NCBI GenBank assembly: GCA_024336345.1
Contig: JANFOG010000002.1
Span: 3,472,001 to 3,536,000 of the forward strand
Length of the DNA stretch: 64,000 nt
Direction: 5' to 3'
Origin: Mariannaea sp. PMI_226
Taxonomy: Eukaryota; Ascomycota; Sordariomycetes; Hypocreales; Nectriaceae
Part shown: positions 1 to 10,680 of the stretch, piece by piece
How positions within the stretch are numbered: position 1 is the stretch's first letter
How the letters are laid out: the number at the start of each line of letters is the position of its first letter
Made by a program: the position numbers and the translations under genes
The notes under the pieces: generated by a model
Database searches by the model: none
What the model was told of the DNA's origin: nothing
What the model saw: the letters and a program-made list of their open reading frames with translations, nothing else

Positions 1-268
1 AAGCCAAAATAAGTAGAATGCGCAAATTGATGTTATTGCTTCGTGATCAACCAACTCCAGGCTTGAATCCGATCCCAAAAATGGTACATTGTCTAAGCGC
101 AAAAGGTCGCACAAGTGAACGATGGATGGTTTGCAACGGTTAAAAAAAAGATGAGAAAAAAACGAAAGGTCGACACTGGAGAAGAGCAAAAAAAGGAAGC
201 AAAAGCAAAAAGAGAAATATTAGGCAGTTAACCTCATCTTAGATGAGAGGCAAACTGCGAAAGCTTGC

Positions 269-350
269 CGACGCGGGCCTGATTCGAACAGACGCCTCCG
301 AAGAGATATGATTTCTAGTCATACGCATTAGACCACTCTGCCACCGCGCC
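269..350 (-). tRNA. tRNA-Ser (anticodon AGA)
   Basis: The minus strand folds into a complete class II tRNA of 82 nt. The 7-bp acceptor stem pairs GGCGCGG with CCGCGTC (one G-U pair) and is followed by discriminator G, as usual for serine. The anticodon stem TATGA/TCATA encloses the loop CTAGAAA, giving anticodon AGA, which reads TCU and, after inosine modification, other serine codons. A long variable arm (CTCTTCGGAG region) and a T arm with loop TTCGAAT follow. There is no intron. CCA is not encoded, as expected in a nuclear gene. T-rich stretches on the gene strand below position 215 could be the RNA polymerase III terminator, but the first T5 run is about 55 nt past the gene. Confidence 0.95.
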
Positions 351-1314
351 TAATGAGCTGATTTGCTGATGTTTTGGAGCGACGCTATTGGAACATCTAA
401 GACCTAGGGGTTGGAGAAAGAAGTCTATACTGAGAATGGTTTAACAGGAGGCCAAAAGTGAACCATGTCGACCATGTGCATGAAGGGTCTCGCATGCTAG
501 CAGCGCAGTCTGTGTCATGCGTGCGTGCAGCCCCTGTACTGCAGCGTGCCTTAGCCTGTGTCATGGGTGCTATGTATGTGCGGAGTACGCGAGGGAAGAT
601 GCCTCCCGGATCATAAGCTGGTGCCCCGAAAGTCAGAACACGAGGCGGAATTGGTTGGGCGTGGGACTAAGCTATTGGAAGAGAGACATTGGACTGGAAA
701 CAGATACTGCGTAGGCACCAATGGTCTTTGGACATGTTCTAGGAGTGGCCGATGAGTCACGCCACTCAAATCACTCATTCAGCCAGCCCTCAGGACTCGA
801 CACACGTATGTGTGATGATGCTGAGAGGTGATTGATGCTCAACGGATCAAAGAGGGCCTGCATGAAAAGTTCACGGCACCGACCGCCAGGCAACCAACCA
901 GCGCATGCTCCATTGAATCTACCACGTAGTCGCCGTATTTGCTACCGACTACCTTTAAAAAGCCCTTGTTGCACACTGGTAGCTTGCTGGTCAGTTTGGG
1001 GGTTGAAACAGAGCAACGGACGCAGTTGTCAAGTCGCTTGGTACTATCGGTAGGTAGGTACCTACGAGGACGGGAGGGCCTAGCCTAATTTGACCCACTT
1101 CGCCCCCCAACGCTCGCTAAACTGAGCCACAGCTATGCAAGCCCGACCTGACATCATCACCTGAACTGCGCCTGCTTTGAGCTCTCAGTCTACGAGCAAT
1201 TGACTCGTTCTCCTCCATCCACCAGTATTTTATCACATAGCACCACCATCCCGCGCTCTTTCTAGGATCGGCCATCAGCCTTTTTCTTTCGCGGCTCTTG
1301 GGCCCGCGTTCAGC
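351..1314. other. intergenic region / promoter of the Mg2+ transporter gene
   Basis: No supported gene. ORFs of 65-73 codons at 517-1053 lack recognisable features. A GGTAGGTAGGTACCTAC motif lies at 1049-1065, one of many similar motifs in this window. The last 110 bases are pyrimidine-rich, typical of a fungal transcription start and 5' leader for the downstream + strand gene. Confidence 0.6.
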
Positions 1315-3942
1315 ATGTCCGGAAACCGGTTCAACACCCTAGCCAATATGGCCAAGCCCGAGTCCCCAGTTCCAAGCCCACGAGCCGCGTCTGCCTCCAA
1401 TTCCAATGTCAACGACAACAACGATCAGCCAAAGCCCAAGAAGAGAAAGGGCCATCGCGGCGGTAAGAAGAAGAGAGCTCGCAGAAAAAGCTTCGCAGTT
1501 CTAGATGAGGATGAGGGACAGGATGACTCTCAGCAATCTGGCGTTGATCCTTTCTATAAGACGCCAGCGGCCAACCTGAGTAGCACCAGCATGGACAGTG
1601 AGGCTTTGCTAGATCACAGGTACGAACTGATCGCTCATTGGATGCTATAATGCGCAGCTAGTTGGCTAACAGCCTTCCAGGGCTCATCAACCTATGCGCT
1701 TTAGACGTGGCTCAATCGCGCCAGGCGGTGTCTCCCCGTTCACAACCAGTTTTTCCGGCCACGGAGGCAGCCGGCTGCGTTCGATGCGAGGAGTTCCCAG
1801 CGGTGACGAGTCAGACGATGATGAAGGATCTCCTTTACTCGGCGACAGAAGGGTGCGCGACTCGCAACCTGGTTTACCATACTATGGCGCGAGCGACGCA
1901 AGGTCAAATCGACCTCGAAGTCGACGGCCTTCGGTGAAATCTTCCATGACGAGGCTTGGGACTTCAAACAGTGGAAAAGATCGCTACGATGTCAACCACC
2001 CTCCTTCCATGCCTGGATCTCCCTCATTCACCGCAAACGATCGCATCGAAATGACGCTAAGGGATGTCATGATCCGGGATGAGATACACTTGGATGCATC
2101 TCCAGGCCATTCAGCAGCGGGTGGTTCTGATGCCGAGAGCCCAATGAGGACGCTCCGTTCAGATCAAGCGAGGAGATCAACCGTCCACGCTGAGCAGGAT
2201 GTCTGTTTCCCTGTTCCAGGCTTGTTCGAGATGGGCGACGAGGATATCATGTCCAGGAGCCAGGAACCTCGTCGCCGGTATCGGACACGACGTCGTCGTG
2301 GGCAGTGGCCTGACTTGTCAATTCTTGATGAATGGAGTCACATGGAGAAGGAAGGTCGAAGTGAGGAACGGAGGGTGAAGAGGATTACTGAACCACAGCT
2401 CATCAACGGCCGATTGCGCCCCGTTCGAAAAGGCTGGTTCCAAACCGATGAAGAGTCACCATACAGGTTCACTTACTTCAACGAAGAGTTCCCGAGCACA
2501 ATTCACAGCCAGACAATCTCGGAACTTGTTCAGTCAGGTGCTGGTTTTCGGGAACTCTTTGTACCAGAACCCCGGGTGCTATCGTCATCTGAAGAGAGCG
2601 CTGACGATGACGAACTCGCTGGCGCATCGCTGAAACCGCACATGGAGCCAGGTTCAAGGATCTCAACTCGTCACCACTCTCTCTCTACTGCTCGCGAAAC
2701 GGAGAAGTTTCGAACAGAAGGGCTATTCTCCCCTCCTCGAGATCCGCTGGCCCATGTGGCTTCGAGGAGCGATTCTGGACATGCTACTCCGTCTGGACAG
2801 AAGAGCGCCGGTGACAGTGGCAAGTCGTGTCCAACACCTACAGTTGAAGCAGAGGGGAAGATCATCAGATACGGAGATCGACCGGTCTGGTGGCTTGATG
2901 TACTTTGCCCCACTGAGCCAGAGATGAAGGTGATTGCCAAAGCCTTTGGTATACATCCTCTCACTGCAGAAGATATTATGCTGCAAGAAGCTCGTGAGAA
3001 AGTTGAACTGTTCCGCCATTACTACTTTGTCAACTACAGGTCATTTGATCAAGACAGCAACAGCGAAAACTTCTTGGAGCCCGTTGACATGTACGTTGTC
3101 GTTTTCCGAGAGGGCGTGCTTAGTTTCCATTTCTCTCCCACTCCACATCCCGCCAACGTCCGTCGACGAATACGCCAGTTGAAAGATTATCTGATTCTTT
3201 CATCTGACTGGATCTCATATGCCATTATCGATGATATCACGGACGTTTTCCAGCCCCTGATTCAAAATATCGAGGATGAGGTAGACGAGATTGATGATGC
3301 CATCTTGAAGATGCATTCATCTGCTGAGAAGCGTCTGAAAAACGAGGGCACTTCAACAACAGACGACGCAGTTACCGTCTCGGACCCCAGCAGTGACATG
3401 CTTCGGCGTGTCGGCGACTGCAGGAAGCGGGTCATGTCTTTGTATAGACTGTTAGGAAATAAGGCAGATGTCATCAAGGGGTTTGCCAAGCGCTGTAATG
3501 AACGGTGGGAGGTTGCTCCACGTTCCGAGATTGGTCTGTATCTTGGTGATATTCAAGATCACATTGTTACAATGACGTCCAATCTCAGTCATTATGAAAA
3601 GTGAGTTGATCCCTTTTTGTTTATTCTTTTCTTGAAGTAGGGATCAGCCGTACTGACGACTATAGGTTACTGGCTCGATCTCATGGTAACTATCTCGCCC
3701 AAATCAATATTCGTATGAATGAGAGACAGGAGCAGACCGCCGATGTTCTTGGTAAGCTCACAGTGTTGGGTACCATCGTTCTGCCTATGAATATTATCAC
3801 AGGCCTCTGGGGAATGAATGTCTGGGTGCCTGGGCAAGAGTACGAGGGCGATCTGACATGGTTTGCCTGGATAACTGCCGGCTTGGTATTTTTTGGTCTA
3901 GCGTGCTACATGATTGCCAAACGAGTATACAACATTGTATAA
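1315..3942 (+). CDS. MNR2: CorA-family Mg2+ transporter, Mnr2/Alr type
   Basis: Predicted 833-residue Mg2+ channel/transporter of the fungal Alr1/Mnr2 branch of the CorA superfamily. Exons are 1315-1619, 1681-3600 and 3666-3942; both introns are GT..AG (61 and 65 nt) and the phases join in frame. The N-terminal 300 residues are low-complexity and include a Lys/Arg-rich patch (KPKKRKGHRGGKKKRARR) like the basic N-terminus I recall for yeast Mnr2. The CorA cytoplasmic domain follows, with FGIHPLTAEDI and long helices containing GDIQDHIVTM. At the C-terminus come two transmembrane helices separated by the signature GMN (residues about 791-793, LWGMNVWVPG), which forms the selectivity filter in this family. 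Mnr2 acts at the vacuole and Alr1 at the plasma membrane; the basic N-terminus favours Mnr2, but the sequence alone does not fix the compartment. Confidence 0.93.
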
Positions 3943-4999
3943 TCCCATGTATAAGATGGGTTAAGGAGGGAGAAAAGTGATATGGGAAACGAAAGGAGTT
4001 ACATTCGGACCAGGCAAGGTTAGCATCTTGGGACCGGCGTCGTTGTCTTTGGTCTTTTTTTTGTTTTTTTTTTACTCTTTGGATCCCTCCAAGATACCTG
4101 TTTGGAGTGTCCTTGTGTATTTAGCAGCGAGCGGATGTGTATTTTCCCGCTATTGGCGATATTACAAACATAAAAAAGGGGGGATGGTTATGACGCAAAA
4201 GATGGACGTCCTGTAGTTCGGTCAGATTGAAAATTAAATAAACATTAGCCGATCTTTTGGGGAACAGCTGCGGTGGTCCATGAAACATCCAGCCATTGCT
4301 TGTGCACACGTCCACGTGAAAATGAATATTGAAGTCGCAAGTAATAGTTCTTATGTGACGATATATAAAAGGCGACGATAGAGAACAAACACAACATCTA
4401 CCACCAAGAACATTGAGTATATATACTCTACACCTCCTTACTCTCTCCCATAGAAAGTACGATAATGAATTTGCCAGGCATACTTTGAAGAATAAGTACA
4501 ACTTACACACCTTCAAGCCCCTGATTCATGCCACTGACCTACCCTAAAGCCACTCACCCGCCCCCGGTAGTGCAAATTCAGATTATTTCGGTGCAAGTAT
4601 CAATGAAACAAAGACTTGCTTCAATGTCATTAAGCAGTATATTGCAGCTGTGGGTATCTATTTTGGAGACCATTTCACACCACGCAGTTATTCCTTTCGC
4701 TTCCACCCAAGATACCAAAGTGCACTGCTGCACGCCGCATCAAGCATTGTCTATTCAATCAATTCCCATACTTGGACCGTCCGAGAGTTTTGTTCGCCAT
4801 CAGGGCTTTGTTTCGCAGCACAATATAGTCGCATTACCCGTCTTTCAGGGGATCGTCATTCTTAGATTAAAATCACCTCACGCCATAACGCCTGAATAAT
4901 GTTGTTGTAGGGGTGCCAACCAGGAGAGTGAGGCATAGTGGGCGTGACAATTGGACATGCCCTGGACCCTACCAGCATGCAACATGATTAGAACCAGAA
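3943..4999. other. convergent 3' intergenic region
   Basis: This stretch lies between the 3' ends of the Mg2+ transporter (+) and the CstF64 homologue (-). It is AT-rich with T-runs near 4058-4075 and probably holds both 3' UTRs. ORFs at 3977-4216, 4121-4516 and 4528-4899 have no recognisable domain, and I do not call them genes. Confidence 0.55.
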
Positions 5000-6087
5000 C
5001 TACCGTCGCTGGCCGGCAAACTGAGCTCGAAGGGCCATGATTTGCTGCCTATCGGCTTCAGGAAGCATATCGATCTGAGCCTGGGGTAGCTCCATGACGG
5101 CTCTTACCAAGGCCTCTGGATCCTGGCCGGCCGGAGCGAGAGCTGGAGCAGGGGCCGCAGCAGGAGCACCATATGCTTGCTGCTGTGGTGGCTGATATGG
5201 CATCCCAGCGACCGGAGGAGTATTAGTCGCACCTGGGAAGCCAGGCATAGAGGCAGGCGGGTAGGTGACCGGAGGAGCCTGAGCAGGTGGAGGGGCGACA
5301 GGCTCAACAACGGCCTGGATTGCTTCGGGAGAGACCAGGCCCATGAGGAGAAGGGCCTGAAAGATGGCATAGGAAAGTTGGGGGGCTTGCTGGAGAAGCT
5401 CGGTTGCACGCTGAGGCTCCGATGTGGCAAGAGTCTTCATCTGAACGAGAATATCGAGAAGCTGGGGAGGTGGAAGGGTTTCGAGTGTTCGAGAGATGGC
5501 ATCTGTACAGCTTACACCTGGCGGAAGCTCTTTTCCGGCCGGTAGAGGAGGCAGATTGCTGGGCTGAGGGTTGTAGTTGGCGGCGGCGCCATTGGATCCG
5601 TGAGCATTGTGACTAGATGCTCCCTGTACGAGAATGTCAGGTGGCGTCACCTAAAAAGGCCAACAGATGTTAAAATTACCTGATTGTCATCATCACTGGC
5701 CTTCTGGTCGTTGGAGAAGTCAACACGAAGCTTGCGACCCATGATCTCGTAATCGTTCAGGTTTCGCACGGCCGAAGAAGCGGAATCTATACACTGGTCA
5801 ACTCTGGTTGGCAGCCCGGCTATACAAGAGGATGTTGGTACCGGTATCAGGGTAGTCGGCAAAGCCAAATCCCTTAGGGCGACCGGTCTCTGAATCGTAT
5901 ACGAGGCGGAAGCGTTCGACTTTGCCAGCGCTGCTAAAGATATCCGTGATCTGCTCTTCGGAGAGGCCTGGCAAGGGGGGGTTAGAGATGCGAGCGGCGG
6001 TGTAGAAACAACTGGGTTCATTCAAACCGGCATACCATAGGGGATATTGCCCACGAACACAACACGGGAGGGCGGTCTCGTCGACAT
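5000..6087 (-). CDS. RNA15: mRNA 3'-end processing factor, CstF-64/Rna15 homologue
   Basis: Predicted 311-residue RNA-binding subunit of the cleavage and polyadenylation machinery. Exons on the minus strand are 6087-6036, 5967-5842, 5786-5680 and 5650-5000, and all phases close. The N-terminal RRM spans residues about 9-85, with RNP2 VVFVGNIPYG and RNP1 KGFGFADY; in this family it recognises U/GU-rich sequence downstream of the cleavage site. The hinge (about 115-180, with LLDILVQMK) binds CstF77/Rna14. A Pro/Ala-rich linker leads to the small C-terminal helical domain (DPEALVRAVMELPQAQIDML), which binds Pcf11 in the yeast complex. The third exon junction restores the RRM stretch DYPDT-DSASSAVRNL, which supports the acceptor chosen. 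The start is divergent from ERV46. Confidence 0.93.
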
Positions 6088-7096
6088 GATGGCTGAGAGT
6101 GAATGTAATGCACTTCAAAAATGAAGGTGTGGATGCAGCAATCAACTGCGAATATGGGGCAAGCGGTGCAGAAAATCGAACCCGTATGCGTGCGATGGAT
6201 ATATGTTGGTGCTTTGTCGAGATACTGGAAATGAAGGTGGAGATGGGTTCATTGAATGGTGTGGGAAAGGTTGATTTTCTCAGCCTTGCGCGAGCTTCAG
6301 TAGGTGCAAAATGGAGAAGCAGGCTGAGACAACTAGGAAGAAAGAGCTGCCCATCCAATCTAGCAGGCGGTAGGCGCGAAGTGCGTGCCAAGATTTTTTT
6401 CGATGACGCCCCATCTTTTTGGTCAAGGAACCGCGTACTCTCAAAGGCACCTGCTTGAGCTGCTGGGACTGCCACGAGACCCAGGCCCGTAGATTTTCCG
6501 GTGTCAGCAACCTCTGCACGGTAAGGCAAGGGAGTTACAATGGGGAATGGGGTGTCGTGCCGGCGCCCCAGGGTGGTTTGGACTTTGGGTTAGGTAGGTA
6601 GGTACCTAGGTAAGGTAAGCTACCGACATAGCGTAGCTGACCCCTGCACTAAAGCATCAGCCGCGCTGCACACTCACAATTGGAAACGTGGAAGTGCGTA
6701 AGGTGGCCTTTACTTCCAGGGCGCTCCATACCAATTACTCTCCGCTGCTTATTATACAAATCTCTATGGATTGACTACGTTGGCCTTGATCGGGAAAGCT
6801 CCTCTTGTCCACCTCACCATCTTCGACTTCGAAGCCGTGTGTCCAGATCTTGCCTCATGGTGACTTCTTCGTCGTCTCCCCCACTCCTTTGCATTACAAT
6901 TTGGGCTCCTCTTTTGCTCTGGCTCTAGACTCCAATTATTATCTCCAGCCCACTGCCGGCGACGACCACGAAACGCGAGTGTGCGTCGCATTCCGAAATC
7001 CGGACTTACTCGACAATCAAGGCCAGCACTTGCCATCGACCTCCGTTTGCTCCCCTACTTTCCCAGTAGAGGCGATTGCGATACAATTCTGCCATC
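6088..7096. promoter_or_regulatory. divergent promoter region RNA15 / ERV46
   Basis: About 1 kb between two head-to-head genes. It contains an extended motif of GGTAGGTAGGTACCTAGGTAAGGTA type at 6590-6618. ORFs here (for example 6099-6458) are antisense or upstream shadows without family features. No separate gene is supported. Confidence 0.5.
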
Positions 7097-8567
7097 ATGC
7101 CTGCAAAATCGAGATTTACGAGGCTTGATGCCTTCACCAAGACCGTCGACGAAGCGCGCATCCGCACTACCAGTGGAGGTGTTATCACCATTACTTCCTT
7201 GCTCGTTGTTATATTCCTGGCTTGGGGAGAATGGGCAGACTACCGCCGAGTAGTGATACACCCAGAGCTGATTGTCGATAAGGGACGAGGTATGTTGATG
7301 CAACAACATCATTCGTAGAACCAGCTTTCATTTGTGAACCGGTTTCACTTACCAGTTTTCTTTTCTTACAGGAGAACGAATGGAGATCCATCTCAACATG
7401 ACTTTCCCCAAAATGCCTTGCGAACTGTTGACTCTCGATGTCATGGATGTCTCTGGCGAGCAGCAGCACGGCGTCATGCATGGAGTCAACAAGGTCCGAC
7501 TCCAACCCCAGTCCCGCGGCGGCGGAGTCATCGATACCAAGTCTTTGAATCTTCACGACGACGCAGCTGAACACCTCGACCCAGGCTACTGTGGTGACTG
7601 TTATGGCGCCGTTGCCCCCTCAAACGCCCAGAAGCCCAATTGCTGCAATTCTTGCGACGAAGTCCGAGAAGCATATGCTCTAGCTGGATGGGCCTTCGGC
7701 CGAGGCGAGAATGTCGAACAGTGTGAGCGTGAGCACTATGCGGAGAGGCTCGATACTCAACGAGATGAGGGTTGTCGTATCGAGGGTGGACTCCGAGTGA
7801 ACAAGGTCGTGGGCAACTTTCACCTTGCCCCTGGTCGAAGTTTCAGCAATGGCAACATGCACATTCACGATCTGAAGAACTACTGGGATGTCCCCCAAGG
7901 AAAGTCGCACGATTTTACTCATGTCATCCACTCCCTGCGCTTTGGACCCCAATTGCCCGATGAGATTACTCGGAAACTTGGTAACAAGGCTGCTCTGCCT
8001 TGGACCAGCCACCACCTGAACCCGCTCGATGGCACAAAGCAAGACACCAAGGACCCCAACTTCAACTTTATGTACTTTATCAAGATTGTTCCCACATCAT
8101 ACCTTCCTCTTGGCTGGGACCGTAAGGGTATCAAAATCGCAGGCCTAATGCAGGATGATACCACTGGCTTAGGAGAGTTTGGCTATGCCAATGATGGCAG
8201 CGTCGAAACCCACCAATACTCCGTCACTAGCCATAGAAGAAGTCTCTCAGGTGGAAACGATGCTGCCGAGGGTCACGCCGAGCGCCTACACTCCACCAGT
8301 GGCATTCCCGGTGTCTTCTTTGCCTACGTAAGTGCAACAACCCGAATCTAATTTACTGCTGGAAATAGGAAATTGTGGCTAACCTGATGCTAGGATATCT
8401 CCCCTATGAAGGTTATCAACCGAGAGGAGAGGACCAAGACATTCAGCGGTTTCTTGGCTGGCTTGTGTGCCATTGTTGGCGGAACTTTGACTGTCGCCGC
8501 AGCTGTTGATCGAGGCTTTTTCGAGGGTGCTGCTCGTCTCAAGAAGCTTCGTTCTAAGGATATGTAA
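7097..8567 (+). CDS. ERV46: COPII-vesicle cargo receptor Erv46/ERGIC3 homologue
   Basis: Predicted 440-residue protein cycling between ER and Golgi; with Erv41 it retrieves or sorts cargo in COPII/COPI transport. Exons are 7097-7289, 7372-8327 and 8394-8567, with in-frame joins (GRG-ERMEIHLN and FFAY-DISPMK). The N-terminus carries the family opening (SRFTRLDAFTKTVDEARIRT) and transmembrane helix 1 (about residues 27-44). A large lumenal domain follows with a Cys cluster (YCGDCYG and NCCNSC) found in Erv46 but not Erv41. A second helix lies near the C-terminus (FLAGLCAIVGGTLTVAAAVD), followed by a basic tail KKLRSKDM that could contact coat proteins. Length and topology match the family. Confidence 0.94.
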
Positions 8568-10494
8568 AGATAGAAGGCTGGAAGGCAACAAGGTGGGAAT
8601 GCTCAGGCAGAGCGGAAGTAGAAAACATTGGATTGGGAAGAGCAGGTGTCCTTAATTGTATAGTCCACTGCTGCATGCATACCTAGGCTAGGCGTTTTGG
8701 GATATTGGGAGTTTATGCAGTCACACATCTTCGAAGCTGATTTCAGGCCGTGTACGCCGTGTTTTGACCAAGGTGAACGACATGGCGAACTGAATGATGG
8801 AATTTTAAATGAGGATTTAGATAAGCGGGGAAGAACATTGAGCTTTTGTGCTACTGCGGATGGAGACGAAATCTTACAGCTTCAAGATGTAGCGAGGAGA
8901 AAAAAAAAGGTACATCACCTGCGACAGATCTGGCAAGTTTCCCGTGAGTTAAGTCGCTTTGCGCGCCAAAGAAGAGTTCCTCCAACGGCTTGCAAGGCGC
9001 TGCGTTCAATTTTAGGCACTGTCAGAGCTCCAATGGACTGTTCATAGGATCTTCTCCGGACTCTTGCCCCCATGTCAGACTAGGATTTGTGGTTGGTTGG
9101 GATGAATTCGAGGCACCCTGACACATGCCATGTTGCAGGATATGAACATCGAGATGAATCTCTAATAGTGTCACCAGCCGTGTCCATGCACCGGCTATGG
9201 CGCAGCGCCACATGGGAATGTGGCGACCAGACATTTAGGGGGTCAGATGGTGGGAGGCGACGAGACATGTCTCATTGGTGAGTGTTGCCAGGATCCCAGC
9301 AGCTTTGTATGTACCTTCAATTGACGAACAAAAGAGGAGGCGAGGAGGTACGGACTCAGCTGAGATATGGAATGGTAGACGACGGTGGATTGACACACCT
9401 TGGCCAGTTGAAACCCAAGGCGTGGAGCTTATCCTGACACGTTCGGCGATCCCTTGTCTGGTCTGGGGTGTGAACAGGGCCTGCTGTTTGTTAGGAGATA
9501 ATGGAGATGAAGAGACTGATTGGCGGATGTGGGAAGTGAGATGAAATTTGGAAGTAATTCTCCAGCTTGGTTATCCTACAAACACAGAGAGTACTGTGGA
9601 AAGTACGTACATGGTTGGTGATTTTCCGTGAACAGCAATGCAGTGACTGATCAGTCTCGACTCTCGAGTCTCTGAATCTTGAAGCCATGGGAAGGGGGTC
9701 TCTGAATGTGGATAGAGTCAAGGATATCAACAAGGATCTCCGGCCCGACATGCACAAGAATAGAAATCGATTGTCACAAAAAAGTGGAAGCCGTTTATGC
9801 ATGGACACGCGCGCATTGCGAATTTGTGAGCGGGTTCGCCGTTCTCCGCCTGGTCGTGTTGAAACGATCATCGTCGGCCCTGTTGGTGGTTGTTTAAAAA
9901 AAGCTACCTGAGGGGAGCCAGTGGGTGGCTGTGGAAGGAAAAGCGGTCTACATAGTCAGTGGAAGACATGTCGGGGGCTCGTAACCAACTTGCCACTCGC
10001 CAACTGAAGGAACAAACAAGGAGGCGGTGCTTGGGGCGAGCTGGACGGGGGAGTTCGTGAGAGCTTGTATTATAATTACATACATAGTAGAGTAGACATG
10101 TCAGGATACTGAAATGTGGAAAGATGAAAAAAAAAAAAGAGAAAAATATCCTTCTTGAACCAATAGAAAGAGTAAACTGAGATGCTACGACTGTTTTCGT
10201 GTATCGATATAATTAAGGTATTTACCTAGTCAAGGGATCCTCGACAAGCCTCTTGGCCTGTGTACGTCAGCCAAATTTGGATGATGAGGCGTCCTCACCG
10301 AGGCTCAATCTACACTGACCTACGAGTGGCGGCAGCCACAACGAACATGGTCTTGATTAATTAATCTGTATCAATGCAACAGTGAGACGACCACTGTAAA
10401 TAGTACCCTAGGTTGATGACTGACTGTTGAGCAATGACAATCTCCTCTTAGTAGTCAACAGCTAACGGGGAATGACAGAGCCGATGGAACTAAC
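8568..10494. other. gene-poor region downstream of ERV46
   Basis: No coding sequence could be supported on either strand. ORFs of 60-126 codons (8697-9047, 9275-9544, 9491-9871, 9687-9911) show no domains, no splice-consistent extension and overlap one another. The first few hundred bases probably include the ERV46 3' UTR. A TACCTAGG motif is at 8680-8687. The last bases hold the putative intron and 3' part of the small gene at 10495-10680. Confidence 0.5.
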
Positions 10495-10680
10495 TTACTC
10501 AAAAGGCCCCCCCCTGCCTGGCTGATCCAACCCAGACCGTTGGTGAGAGGCGTTCTGCATCGCATCCACCCTCGCCTTCAAGACATGCTCACGAGGCATG
10601 TCAAGGAACTTCTTGTCTGACTTGGTTGAGAAACCTCCACGCCCCCTGTAGCCTCGGCTGCTCTCACTGCTGCTGCCCAT
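10495..10680 (-). CDS. probable small RG-containing protein gene (3' end unresolved)
   Basis: The reading frame starts with MGSSSESSRGYRGRGGF and encodes 61 residues rich in Gly, Arg and Ser, with a charged middle (KSDKKFLDMPREHVLKARVD) and an end GLDQPGRGGPFE. It is not recognised. The composition looks like coding sequence rather than a random ORF. The stop codon TAA lies inside a perfect 5' splice site (GA|GTAAGT at about 10499-10494), so the mRNA is probably spliced there and the true C-terminus would come from a short exon below 10494. Possible acceptors (for example AACAG or TTTACAG on the minus strand) give only a few more residues. Unspliced RNA would give exactly 61 residues. Function unknown. 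Confidence 0.5.
   Translation of the reverse strand: MGSSSESSRGYRGRGGFSTKSDKKFLDMPREHVLKARVDAMQNASHQRSGLDQPGRGGPFE

Noticed and set aside
3977..4216. 79-codon ORF directly after the Mg2+ transporter gene
   Set aside because: Phe/Leu/Ser-rich translation of a T-rich 3' UTR; no separate promoter or family feature.
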